Assembly: GCA_023055355.1 (NCBI GenBank)
Contig: JALJCS010000002.1
Span: forward strand, 88,871,001 to 88,935,000
Direction: 5' to 3'
Length of the DNA stretch: 64,000 nt
Source of the DNA: Agelaius tricolor
Lineage: Eukaryota > Chordata > Aves > Passeriformes > Icteridae
Of this stretch, positions 1 through 12,380 are shown one piece after another. Position numbers and translations under genes: made by a program. Under the pieces are notes generated by a model. It was not told where the DNA came from, searched no databases, and worked only from the letters and a program-made list of their open reading frames with translations. Every line of letters begins with the position of its first letter. The first letter of the stretch is position 1.

Positions 1-1137
1 AACAAAAATATGACAAAAACTGATGTGAAGGCTGCAGCCAAAGGCGATTAAAGTGGAGGTGTGAAGCCACCCTGGGGCCATCTCCCCTTGCTTTCCCTTC
101 ACAATAGAGAGTGATTTTTCATCCTTGGGTCTCTGGCAGAGGCAGAAAAGGACTGAATGAAAATAATTGGAGCAGGGTGACCTGGAGCTCTGCAGGAGGA
201 TGGTTCAGCTGAGGGAATTTCTGCAGCCAGCGATCCTTAGGCTCCCTGACTCCGAGGCAATGCAAGGGCACAGTGCAGTGCCTCAATTCTTCCTGCTGCA
301 CTACAATACCCACTGCCAGCACAAAACTGCTCCTCCTGGCACAAAATGTTTTGCTCTGGTTGATTTTTGTGACTGGCAGCCTGCAAACACAGTGGATGCT
401 CATGTTCTCAGTGGTGTTAAAAGCTTCCTGCTTCCAATCCATTAAGCATGGTCTGTAAAAATGTGTGCACCGTGGCTTCTTACATAAATACATGTAGCAT
501 ATCAAACAATTCAAAAAAAAGTAGAACTCTTCAAAGTTTGTAGAAACTGACTTAAAAATTGTGTTTGCTTTGTGGAATATGCACAGAAGGCAAGTTAACT
601 AAACAGTTGAAAGCACACCATAAATTACATATGGATCAAAGCAGGCGTGGATGTACAAAAGCAAATAAGCCCTCCCTTTCCCCAAAACAGAGATGGGGAT
701 AATACTTGAAAGCAGTGCAGCATCCAACAGTATGTCACAGGTTATGGAATTGGATCTAAAGAGCTGGAATGTATGTTCTTTGGGATAAAGAGGATTCAAC
801 AATTTTTCATTATCATTAATCTCCCAAAAGCAGAAAGAGAGAGAAAAATTTATAAGAGAATAATAGCAGCCAGTAGCTAATAGGACATCTGCTTTAAAAA
901 AACAATAATAATGTTGGGGTTTTTTTCTGTAGTATTATTAAATATGAAATGTGTCAGACAGCAGGGGCTGGAGATGGAAGCTCCCTATTTGCAGAGCAAA
1001 TGCTGTGTGTCTGTGCCAGGCTAGACGGTTTAGCCTTCCTCAAGGTTGGTCCTCGCCAAAGAAAAAGAAAATAACAGTTTTGCAGACATCTCCTACAGTG
1101 TGGTCTGAACACATTTTTCAGAAGAGCAGCCCCAAGT
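1..1137. other. Single-copy non-coding DNA, nothing recognised
   Basis: No gene, repeat family or RNA gene is recognised here. The longest open frame is 131 codons on the minus strand (119-514). A 92-codon plus-strand frame (167-445) covers much of the same bases, the pattern expected of chance frames. An A-rich/T-rich patch sits near 893-930. Confidence 0.5.
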
Positions 1138-1207
1138 TGAGGTAGCACAAATATGTCACTGTATGCAGCACATGAGGTAGCACAAATGTGTAGCACATGT
1201 GTGCTAC
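1138..1207. repeat. Short direct repeat plus 18-bp palindrome
   Basis: TGAGGTAGCACAAAT occurs twice, 31 bp apart (1138 and 1169). It is followed by a perfect inverted repeat with 8-bp arms, GTAGCACA and TGTGCTAC, at 1190-1197 and 1200-1207. The palindrome reuses the TAGCACA core of the direct repeat. This looks like a small local duplication; no family is recognised. Confidence 0.7.
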
Positions 1208-4039
1208 TATCTTTAATTGGAAATATGGAAGTAAACTGGCAGTGACATTCTAGAGTCTGCTGTTTCCCAATCCTGCTGATTCCCATCCAAATTGTTTTCT
1301 AAACCACTGTTCTTTTTAAAGAAACAATCTCTCCTGCCTCCTAGATGAATGATTTAATTCATAGGCTTGTGGTCCCAAAAATTTCAGAGCAAAACATCTG
1401 AAATCTTGAAATTTCTGGCAATGTGCAAAGATCAATGTGCAAACCAGCAAGTCTTTACCTGGAGATGCTGTAAAGCCAATATTGTTTCATGGAGCAGCTT
1501 GTGGAGGTCTCACCAAGCACAGCTACCACTGCTGGGAGCCACTCAGAGCCCTGATCCTTGATGGACAATTTCCAGACTCCACCTCACAACCCCTTTAAAC
1601 CCACCACATCCCTTTAGAACGGGACACCCCCACCTTATCTCCTGCCTATCCTAGGTTTTGGAACCCTTAATCTCTCCATTCACCAATCAGCAACATCTGT
1701 AAATGTTGCTATGAAAGACAGAAGCCTTATTTCTATTTATCTTTCATGCAAACACATGCAAAACTGCACAAAACAGGGGTAAAGTTGTTTTTTCTAATGC
1801 ATAGCAAGAGTCTGGCTTTCCTTGCCCAAGGAGTTCTCTGTCCAAGGGCCAGAGCTGGGATCTCAGGGTGGCACCTCTGGTGTAGGGTGAGAGATAAACA
1901 TCTCAGTAATATGTTTTGCTTAGACTGTACTACAGCAGCACAAGAATTATGTCTGCATTTGTGTACATAATGTATTTATATCTAAGCAAATTTGGAAATG
2001 CATCTGAAAATCAGTTTTCTTTTATTAGTTCAAGCCTGAACAATGTAAAAGAATCATTGGGTTAATTAATATGCTCTAAAATTCATTAGAGTCTTTACCA
2101 ATAAATTGTGAGGTATTCATAAATCTGCATGCCAAAATTACTTGATTACTTTATTGCAAGAAACTGCAATGAGAAAAAGTTAGAGAGCCTAATGAGATCA
2201 AAACTTGAAATAAAAGCTTCATACCCAGGAGATAACACTAATCAAAGCCTGATAATTATCAGTTTGATACTGCAAAGTCTTAATTGCACCCAAGTCCATG
2301 TCAGTTCCTCAGGATCTGCTGAACATCTTGCAGAACTGTAATCCTCTTAAAAAGCATCAGGGACAGATTTTGACATCCTTGTTGCTGATTTCAGTGGCTC
2401 TGTATGTGAATTGAGGCAGTGGTGTGAATGAGCTATTTATGCTGCTTGTTTTAGATAAAGGAACATCTGAAAAGGACTTGGGCATAATTTTGTATTAAGG
2501 TTGTTTGCACTTTCCATGGAAACTGCTCTAAAGATCATCTCTAGTAGGCAATCTCATCTTTACAGAAACTGCTTGAAGGTGTCTTTCTGCAATTCACATT
2601 GTAATTTTCTTTGATCTATAATTTTTTTCCCCTAAAGTGGATTGCTAAAGACAGCTATACCTGTTAAAATAATATACTAAGAAAAATGCAAAAGGACACA
2701 CTCACCTCTCTGAATGAAGTGCTGGTAGGAGAACACATTGAAAACAACAAACTTCCCTATATTCCCAGCTCTTCAAATGGTTAAAAATATTGTCAATGGC
2801 AAGTTACAGAGTTTGACCTTAAAACTGATTGGATGAAAATAAGAAAACCTCTTACAAACCTTGTTTAACAATTTTTCAAGCAATAGGAGGCAGTTTTGCC
2901 ACAAGGAGCATTAATATTACTGGACAATTTGCTGTCATGGGCTCATATATAATATAAAGTTTGCTTTTAAAAGGTTGGCACCAATTATCTTTTGCTATTA
3001 ACCTTGAAATAAAATTTAAAAAAAGAGAGAAAAAGTAAATCCAGCATTGCATCACAAATTCAGAGGCTGCAAAAACTTTTTGCACCAATGACTCAGATTC
3101 TCACAGCTGAGGGTTATTTGATCAGTTGGTTTGACTTTATCTTACTATCAGGCACTTTTTACTCTTCCACCTCTATGCTGAGCTCAGTAAATTACCTAGG
3201 TAGTAACTTCCAGGGAATTTCACATTCTTGATATGAAGACTTTGCAGGCAGAACATTCGGCTGGCCTTGATGATCAAAGTTTGTTTTCACTATGGATTTC
3301 CTTGGCATCAGCACCCAGCTATTAGGATACCTGTGGGGAACCAACCTAATTATCCTGTGCAGATGATGGAAGCAGAAACATTTCATCATGCCCTACTCTG
3401 GCATTAAAAGTGGGGCCATGAAACCAATATTCCTACAGTGCAGAAAAATGGATTACCCAGAAGGAAATATCCAGGGAAGGTGACGTAATGATCCCTATTC
3501 AGTCTGCTGTTACAGGTGCATCCATCTGAAGAAGGCACAAAAATTGATTCAATAGCATAATTTAGACCAAGCCTGCTATTTTCTAAGCCAGTAGCTACTG
3601 GGCTGAGGCCATGTCAGATATTCTCTCTGTCCCTTATCTACATAATCAGCTCAGAGCCACTGAGGACTGCGGTGCAGAGGTGCCAAAGTGAGTTGTCATT
3701 GCTGTCCCTTGCTGGGGAGCAATCAGCAAAGCTCTAGGGCCACCTGAGAGCTCTGAGCATCTGCTCAAGGACAGCAGCAGGTCCTTGTGTGAGCAGGAGT
3801 TCATCACTACAAACAGTGTTGTCTCTCTCTTCTGCTCGTGAACGTTTTCAAGTGGCTGTGCTTTGGCTGATGCTGTGGAGAACGACAGCCTTCCATGGAA
3901 AATATCCCTGGAAACTCCTCCCTGTGGTCACTTCAACAGAAATGATGGAGAAGCAGCCCAGGAGGCAAGCAGAGAGTCCCAGACATCATCTCTGCCAACC
4001 AACACAAAATGAAAGCAAACCTCTCTCAGCTCCCTGAGA
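1208..4039. other. AT-rich single-copy DNA
   Basis: No transposon or coding sequence is recognised. Open frames are all below about 100 codons. A TTAATTAAT homeodomain-type core lies at 2062-2070 inside an AT-rich block (about 2030-2290) that could be conserved non-coding sequence, but that cannot be judged without other genomes. Confidence 0.45.
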
Positions 4040-4400
4040 TTCATTGGGCTCCATTTTAAGTCCACTGATTTCAATTAGAACCCTGGAACTAATTTCACCT
4101 CTGATCTCCAGCATCCCTCAGCTGCCTTCCTGGTTTATTGGCCCCCTCTCCTTTGACTGTAATTTTTTCTGGCTGTGGACCAGAGGGAGCATTAAGCACC
4201 TGAATTTCCAAATTTAATTACAGTGTTTAAATAATGATACAGAGCATTGATTCCATTTACTCACAATGGCACAAAACAGCTTTAAGTATTTAACACCTGG
4301 GGCACTTCCTGTCTCACTGCTCTCTATTTAATCACATTCTGCCAATTAGAAAAATCCCTAAGAGGCTGGTCTGCTTTCTACCATTAGAGAAACTGAATGC
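4040..4400. promoter_or_regulatory. Candidate conserved non-coding element (weak)
   Basis: This stretch is free of recognised repeats and rich in AATTAG, TTAATTACA and ATTTAATCA cores spread over about 350 bp, with no long open frame. That texture is common in developmental enhancers bound by homeodomain factors. The call is inference from texture only; no alignment was available. It may simply be AT-rich neutral DNA. Confidence 0.2.
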
Positions 4401-7079
4401 CTCAGGCACTACAGCAGCTTTTATTTAGTGTTTTTGTCCTGGAGAGAAAGATTTACTTGAAATTAAGTGGATGGTGTATTTGAATCTATATTTTGCACAT
4501 GTACAACTCATTTTGAATTGCTTAGGCACTGGCACAGTCTGACCCAAGTTTATAACCGGTGCATTTATAAACTCTTTTTGTTGATCTGGCTGCAAGAAAG
4601 GACTCTGAGGTAGAGAGACATGTGTCTTTGCAGAGAAAATAATGTCCAGAGCATGTCTGAGAGGACAGTTAGGTGTTTCATTGAACATGAGTGCCAGTTC
4701 CCTGCACATTCCCTGCACACTGCATCCTCTCAGGCCCAGAACACTGCCTGCAGGTGTCTGCTGTGGGCACCTGGAGAGGGGCTCTCAGTCCTCGTGTCCC
4801 CTGAGGCCACACATGTCCTGCATCCTGGGCAGCTGCTCTGAGCTGGCCTGGGATGAGCTGACCATGTTCTGTTCTCTGGGTATTTCCACATAACTCCAGC
4901 AAAACCCATCCCAGAGCTACAGGCAGCATCTCAGCACAGCCATGCCACAGAGCTTGGAGCTTTCTGATTTAATGAGACCACCAGGAAGATTTTCACTATG
5001 CTCACTCTTTCCTAAGGCTCAGACCAGCTGAAATTCCTTGTCATTTTTATTACAATATCTGCAAATCCATCCCTCCCTGTCTATTCTAGTCTTCTACTCA
5101 TTCTTCCTCCTCCTCTCTGCCTGATGTTTATCTGCAGACACTTCCAAGATCATCCACGTGGAGGGACCATACAGAGGGATTTCCTCTGCTGTGCTTTTCC
5201 CCTCACTGTTCTTGGCATTTCATTTTCTGTGTTTTGTCAGTGATCATGAACCAGGGAAGCAGAAGGACCCTGACTCAGGTCTGCCCATGTGGGGAACACA
5301 CAGGGAAGTTTGATTTGTCCCTTCTGCAGCAGAAGCCCATGGAAAAGGTCAATTTGGTACAGATACAACAAGACTGTACTTATATTTTCTCCATGGGCCA
5401 GTGAGGCCAGTGAGAAGCTGAGAGGAAAGGAAAGCATGGGAACTAAGGGGGGAAGGTGGATACAAATGTATTTACATTTACAGCTTTCTCTTCTTGGGAT
5501 TAAAATCACAGGGTTTCTTACCCAAGTTTGCCATATGGGCTCAACCAAACAATCCCATTTGTGTTCTCTGTGTCACATTTATTCAGTCACTCTCCTAAGA
5601 GAGGTTAATTTTGCAGCTTCCCTGAATTGATTAATAGCAGCTTTACATTAATAACAGAGTCCTCTTGACAGCTCTTGAGGCTGATTTGTTATGCTGCTGT
5701 GGCTGCAGCCCCAGCACCATATCCAGCTGAGAAACCTCCCACCCCCAGTGCCCTGGCTGCTCCCACCAGCCCAGCAGAACACAGATCCCTTCCCTCACCC
5801 CTTGCAATTGCAATAATGTCACAGCCAGGCTGGCATGACAGCCCAGCCCATGGCTCATTGCAGCAGACTCTGCACCCCAGAGTCTCACAGTGGCTCTGAT
5901 TGTTCATCTGCACCCCAGGACAGATTCCTCTCCTCTCTGTCCTTACCTTCCCCAAGATCCATTATTGCCCCAGGTCACTCAGGGAATGTGCAATCAAGGT
6001 TAAGCAGACTGCTTAAAATCTCATTTTCCTTTCCTTGCAACCATCCTCATGCTTCTGTTTAATCCTTTGGAATGTTTCCAAGTTTGCTCTCAGCCTTAGT
6101 GGTTCCTGATGGTTTCTGCCACCGAGGAAGAGCCCTGTGCTCCCTTGGACTCAGCAGCAGGAGCAGAGGGGCTGAGGAACTGCTTGGATGTGCTCATGTT
6201 CCTTGATGGGAAGTTTTGCTCCCCACATGTGTGCAAGGAAATCCCTATCAGATCCAGCTGCTCATTTTTCTGTTGAAAATGCTTTATCAGACCCTGTCTG
6301 AAAGAGGTTCAGTTTTACAAATCTGGTGTAGGTTATTCAGCTGCCCCTATCCTTGTGTTATCTTTAAGATGGCACAGATCTTCTGAGATCTGCCTGGTTT
6401 GGGCCACCTCTTCTTCATCACTGGAAAAAGCCAGGAAGTGTCTCTGCTGAAACAATGTCTAAATTCCTTATGCCACATTATGTCTTAGTCATCTTTTTGC
6501 TCATTTTGTATTTGCCTCCTCTGAAGCTGAATTCACATCTTCCCCTCTAGTAGTTTTTCCAGGTTTTAGGTTTTTAGTTTGCTGTTTTTCACACTGGAAA
6601 GATCTGGAGGCAGTAAAGTGGTTTATGTGGTGATTTTTTTTATGCAACTACTTGTATTTGCAATAAGACTTTTAGTTCTCAAATATAAATATTAGCAGAA
6701 AGGTGGAAGGAAGAGCCATAATCTCTTGCTTGGTAGCTTTAATCAACTTCTTAGGCACAGCCCTTATCAAAAATATCATTTTTTGTTAATCTTTTCTCAA
6801 TTATAGTTTCATATTGGTGCTGTCATTCTTCTTGTGCAAATACTACCAGAACAAAAAGTTGTAAAGTGTTTCCATTTCAGTTGAGGGCCTTTTACATCCC
6901 CCTACCACTCAGATGTGAATGGACATACCAGGAGCACCATCTGAAAAATCCTGGGCAAGCATCCAGTGCTCCTGTTTCCCAGGGCAGCTCTCCAACCTGA
7001 ATTGATGGAAGGTTGTCAAAAGGAGCCTGAGGTGTGAACAAGCCCTTCATCTCAATGCAGCTTTGAACCTTTAGATTAA
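4401..7079. other. Single-copy non-coding DNA
   Basis: No repeat family or exon is recognised. Two somewhat GC-richer patches (about 4690-4930 and 5690-5900) hold overlapping frames of 73-103 codons on both strands. The patch at 5675-5899 would encode an Ala/Pro-rich peptide, which reflects base composition and not a known protein. Confidence 0.45.
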
Positions 7080-7350
7080 TAAAGGTGGAGGAAGAAACCT
7101 TTTCCCAAAAGGCTTTGGCACGCTCCCATCATTTGTAAACGCAATTATGGTAACGCTCCGCGCCGCTCGCGTATTTGCATGAGCAAGTGGTCTATATTTA
7201 GTTGAAAGAGAAGCTGTTTATTGAATGCAATATGAGGCTCAAACTTTCCAGATGAAGATTACAGACCATGGCTAGAAGTTGTAATTGTCTTGTCTTTGAG
7301 CATATTTGACATCTCTGCCGTGCATGGAGCATTTGAAGAAAATCACAGGG
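7080..7350. promoter_or_regulatory. Candidate CpG-rich cis-regulatory element with octamer and MEF2 motifs
   Basis: Six CpGs fall within 7154-7171, and two more lie just upstream, in surroundings that are otherwise CpG-poor. Directly after the CpG cluster is a perfect octamer, ATTTGCAT (7173-7180), the site for POU/Oct factors. Twelve bases further on is CTATATTTAG (7192-7201), which fits the MEF2 consensus CTA(A/T)4TAG. CAATTATGG (7142-7150) adds a homeodomain-like core. No open frame spans the cluster. Retained CpGs plus packed motifs suggest an unmethylated, selected element such as an enhancer or a distal promoter. Motif matches are seen directly; function and conservation are inferred. 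Confidence 0.4.
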
Positions 7351-9436
7351 CTCTGGTTCCACGGGGCAGTGAGGTGAGCTACAGCTGCACACTGCAATCT
7401 TTCACAAGGTTTTTGCTGGAAAAACTTCTCCAGAATATAAAATAGCATAAAACATCACACTCATCTATTAGCTTTGAAAAACAGAAGGCACAGACACAGC
7501 AAATGAAAATTGGAAAATGTGCATACATTCAAGGCCTCCAGAGGAATGAGCAGGGAGGACTGCTGGGAATCGAGTTAGGTTCAGGAAAGAACTGATAGAA
7601 ATTTGTGCTCTTGGGAGGAGGGAAGGGACACATATATTGAGGAAACTTGTATTTTATTCAGAGAAAATTATATTTTTCTCCTTCATCTCCCTTCTTCTCT
7701 CCCAGTGCCATGGGCATGCATTCCCCTGCTCTGTGAGATTATGTGTTGAGGAGGAATTGGCACAAGGAGTCAGCTCCCCAGCTCTTTTCTCTTGCAGTGC
7801 CTGCCCTACACTGAAGGGCTGGTCCTGGCTGGAGCAGTTTGTACACTTGGTCTCTGTATGGGCTTTATCTGCTGGAGAAATTTTCTCCTTTTGCTAGTTA
7901 CACAGAGGGCTTGCAACTGAGACAAAGCTGGGATTTTATCCTCTAATTTTTAGGATTTCTTTTTTTTTTACATTACAAAAAGGACAAACTGATTTTTTTC
8001 CCCAATGCATGAAGCTTTTTATTATTGTTCATATTTCAAATCTGTTTTTTGGAGGTTCACACATTTCATATGAGGATAAATCCCCTGGGTTTTACAGTGT
8101 AAGTGATGGCACAACTACCCAAAGTAGCAGTCACAGCAACATGGAAAGCCAGAAAATAAACAGGCTCTGGAGGCTGCATTCATAAAACAAAACGAGGCAA
8201 TAAACAAAAAAACAAAACATTCTCAGAAGCTGGGTATTTCATTTCTGATGGCATCAGCTCCCACACAGCCAAAATATATAGAAAGATGTAATATTTTGCT
8301 ACATAAGGTTTTTCAGATAATAAATACAAGCACTGCTATCCTCTCTGGAATCGTTTGCTTTATTTCAGGGATCTGGGAAAAAATGTGTCCTTTCTGGAAG
8401 ATATTTAAAACAGAGCCAGTTTTTTCTTGTAGTGAAACTAGTAATAATCACTTTTTTCCCTGAGTTTCTCAGGGCATTCCAGTGACCAGTGAATTTTGCT
8501 TTTAATCAGTAACAAAAAAATCCTTCATGTGGGAGAAGGAAAAGACCAGAGGCCAGAGATGAAAGGTGTTCTGCTGCATGGCTTTGACATGGACCACTGC
8601 AGTTTGTCCAAACACAGAGTTTAAAATTAGATGCCCATTTTCAACTACTCATTTTCTTAGATGACAACCTCTGCTTACAGGAGCAATACTTCTTAAATTC
8701 TATACAGCTCAAAATATTAGTTAAACAATATCCCATTTTTGGGGTGTCAGTCAGTCTGTCAAGATTGGAGGCAGACATTTGCAATGAGCTCACAGTATTC
8801 TGCTGTGGTTTAGGTTTTTTTCACTTGTAGTCATGCCACAGAAAAAATAAACTCCTTAGGGATATTGCGGCACATATAATGAAAAAATGTATTTTTTTCT
8901 GTGAATTTATATTGTACCCAGCTGCAGTACTGCATCCAGCTCAGGAGACCTCAGGGTGTTGAACCTGAGGGGTAGAACTGTAGCTCACATTTCTGGAATG
9001 GGAAGGATTTAAAACTGTAAGAGCACCTCTCAGAGGTGCTTATGCCAGGGTGCTGTGTTCCTTGATGAGAGGTCCAAGACAGGAGTCAGAGAGGCTACAA
9101 CAGCTCTGAGGATGCCAAGACATGAACGAGCCACTCTGGTGTCCTGCACCATCAGGAGCCTCCTCAGGCTGGCAAGCAGAGAGGGAAGGGATCTAAGTGT
9201 GGTAAAGCTGTTTCAGATAATCCTCTGTGACAAGGCATGGGGCCTTCTAGCAAGCCAGGGTACAATGGAACCCAAAATCGGTGATGGATGGCCCTGGGTG
9301 CCCACCTGGGTGTTCCACCTCTGAAGGTGTAATGTCTCCTGCAGACAGAGGTGCCTGCCTTCTGCTGCTGTTTTCTATTTTCATATTAAGTACTCAGATA
9401 AAGTACAGATTGTCATTCTCCAGAAGGTTGAATATT
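7351..9436. other. Single-copy DNA with a possible CR1 scrap
   Basis: Mostly unrecognised AT-rich DNA. Around 8925-8965 the text resembles the CR1 phrase 'tactgcatccagctc' found near the end of CR1 ORF2 in sense orientation, but the match is too short to be sure. Frames up to 89 codons are not recognised. Confidence 0.35.
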
Positions 9437-9471
9437 TATATATATATATACATATATACATATATATATAT
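9437..9471. repeat. (TA)n microsatellite with interspersed C
   Basis: About 35 bp of alternating TA/AT interrupted by two CATATATACA-type variants. It is simple sequence, likely length-variable. Confidence 0.9.
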
Positions 9472-12099
9472 GAAAAGACCATCTACGGCATTCTCTAATT
9501 TGTGAGAAAGGATTTGACTGCAAATGTTTTATAAAGGACAATCTACCAAATATTTACTTAATCTGTGAAAGCCCTTGTTTAGACTGGAAAAGCCATTGTC
9601 TCTTCCAGGGGAAAATTGGTTTGTTAGGCATTAAAAGGGAAAAACAAAAATGCTTCATAAGTCACTGAAGTTCATAATTGCTGAGTTGAGAGCTCAGATG
9701 TCATCTATGATTGAAACACCTTCTCTCCATTCTGATTAAGGGAAATATCTTCTGATTAAACTTACTATTGGCTGATGTCAGGAAGTTATTATGATAAGTG
9801 CATTACTATCTAGGACACCTGCATGCATCTCTTCTATAACCACAAGCAATCCAGACTAGCATTTCAGCAGATCATGCCATAGAAGGCAGCAGGACAATTT
9901 TTCTCTCCAGGTAACACTAAACAGCTAATTAGTGGGGTGAAATTAATGTATTCCATATTTAATCCATTAACAGATTATGGTATACAGGCAAGTTAACATG
10001 GCATTCTAATAGCAGAAAGAGTACAGTGGAGGGTGTCTACACTATTCTGATAGTGTCTTTATCTTGCAGCCTCTCTGACATAATTAAAATTTGGACTATT
10101 TATAGGTAATATTAGGTCTGGATGAGCACAAGTCTATTAATTAGGTTTTCCCAACAGATAAGTTGTCCTCTGTGGTTTGTGCAATGTCAATATCACAAGG
10201 TTGTTCCCAGCACAGGCTGTAGGATGCAGACATTCAACCACTACCCTTATCCCAAACAATTACTTCACACACCAAAGAGTAATGGAGGAATTGTGAAGTA
10301 TTTTCCCTTTAGCTGTAACCAACAGTATCAAGAAAGATCAAAGGAAGGCTTTTCCTCAGATGTTACACTCCATTTCCACTTCATTTCCCCTTGCTTGGTT
10401 TGATTGATGCTCCAAGCTAAGGAAAAGAGCCTTAATTCTTTTCTGAGCAGATTTTCTTTCTCAAGTGTAAACAAGCAGAGATGTGTAGGCTGTGTAGCAC
10501 AGGAAGACAACAAGCTAAATTCAAATTAAGGATATCAGAACTGAGTACACTCCAGAGACTTGTGGGAATGAGAAAAGCATCAACATCTCTGAGGCTGCCA
10601 CCCACACTGGTGCTGAGATTAAAGTCCAAAGAGATGGGCTGTGTGTGGCAATCCTACAAATTGCATTTTGCAAGTATAAACTGCATATTGTGTGCTCCCT
10701 CCTGGTCAGGATTTGGAGCACAGCAGTGTTCAAGCCCAGTCCTAATGCTGTGCTGCCCTGCAAGCAGGGTGAGAGGGGAGTGCTTTTGAGCAGAACTCAG
10801 AAATGGAGGGCACTATGCAGTCACCAAGTTCTGACATTTCTCTTTGACCTGGGAATTTCAGGTATCCAAGTCCATGTGTGTCATACATTTGCACAGGACA
10901 TCATGTAAAATACAGACATTGGAGATGTTGAGGAGACACATCCCTTCCTCCTTGATGCTCAGTACCACTCCCTTTTACCCTTCCAATTCTCTTCCCATCT
11001 CACTGGAAGTGAGTGTCTGTGTGTGCTTAATTGTCATCAGGGCTTAAACCACAATAATCCTCCTGGTGCTCAAAGGCTTTGAGGGAACAACAGATTTGGT
11101 TGGAATGAGCTTGATCAAATTTAAAGTCTTGTGCTCCTTAGTGGCTGCTTTTGGTTTTGCTGCTTGTCAAGGTCTTTTCTGCTCCTCACTCCAGCAATGG
11201 GGAAGTTGAGGGTGCACAAGAGCTGGGGGGAAACACAGCCAGGACAGCTGACCCCAGCTGACCAAAGGGATGCTCCATACAATATGGCATCAACGGCAGC
11301 ACATAAAGCTGAGAGAAGAGGAAGGAAGGGGGAACATTCAGAGTGAGGGTGTTTGTCTTCCCAATTCACCATTATGAGTGATGGAGCCCAGATTTTCTAG
11401 AGATGGCTGAGCACCTGCCTGCCCATGGGAAGGGGAGAATTAATTTCATGTTTGGCATTGCTTTTGTGCACAGCTTTTGATCTACCTATTAAACTTCATC
11501 TCAAACCTCAAGATTTTTCACTTTTTACTTTTCTGATTCTCTCTCTCATCCCACCACAGGGAAGCAAGTGAGTGGCTGTGTGGGGCTTGGCTGCCAGCTG
11601 GGGTTAAACCACAATGCTATTTTTGTCAAATAGTCTATTCTGTACTCACAATTTATGGCTGGAGGAAGCAGTGACCCTGCTGCCATCCCAGTGATCAGTG
11701 CACACCTCCAGGGACTGCAAATTCAGGTTAACAGCTCCCGCCAGCTGAGATGATTCTGCCCCATGCTCCTCACAGCCCTGTCCTGCTCCTCACAGCCCTG
11801 TCCTTATTCCAGCTGCCTCTCCTGCTTGGGCCCAGCTCAGGACTGGTGGCTGCTCAGAGGAAGAACAGGCGGAGCTGAATCTGTGTCTCTTGTGGGGCCC
11901 ATTGCACAAGGCTCTTGTAGAGACAACAGTGCAGGACACAACACCTCTTGAGAAAAGTAATTCTGCCTTATTGACAGCACAAAGTGTAGCTGCAAGAGTA
12001 ACTACTAAATAATATAGAATGTAGTATTAATATCAGTTAACTAGGAAAAAACATTAACATACAGGAATTCAATTTAGCTCATGTCCTACCCGGAGACTG
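9472..12099. other. Single-copy non-coding DNA
   Basis: No repeat family or exon is recognised. Overlapping frames of 60-102 codons occur on both strands near 10.4-10.9 kb and 11.1-11.4 kb without any domain signature. A 20-bp tandem duplication is listed separately. Confidence 0.45.
11764..11803. repeat. 20-bp exact tandem duplication
   Basis: The unit TGCTCCTCACAGCCCTGTCC occurs twice back to back (11764-11783 and 11784-11803) without a mismatch, so the duplication is recent or conserved by slippage. Confidence 0.9.
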
Positions 12100-12380
12100 A
12101 AGGACAAGCAAAGGGTAAATGAGCATTAGATCATAACAATGATGATAGTTTTTCCTAATAAAATGCATTACTGTCATCAGAAACACTTGATATATTTACT
12201 ACCAAGTCTCCATCGTCCCTTTGCATCTGCTGTGACTTAATTATGATGGTAGCACCAGCCTGTTAATATTGTTTGGAGCTGGCTTAATTTGCCTTCCATA
12301 ATTTAGGCAAATTACAGGAGGTGAGAAGGGCTGAATGAGTAACCTTATTAGCAGAGAGACCTTCTCCGGGATGCAGTCTG
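12100..12380. promoter_or_regulatory. Candidate conserved non-coding element (weak)
   Basis: Repeat-free AT-rich block with closely packed homeodomain-type cores (CTTAATTATGATGG near 12235, GCTTAATTTGCC near 12282, ATAATTTAGGCAAATTAC near 12299) and no long frame. The regulatory reading is inference from motif density alone. Confidence 0.2.

Noticed and set aside
5675..5899. Ala/Pro-rich 74-codon frame as a small gene
   Set aside because: Opposed by frames of similar length on the other strand; compositional artefact.
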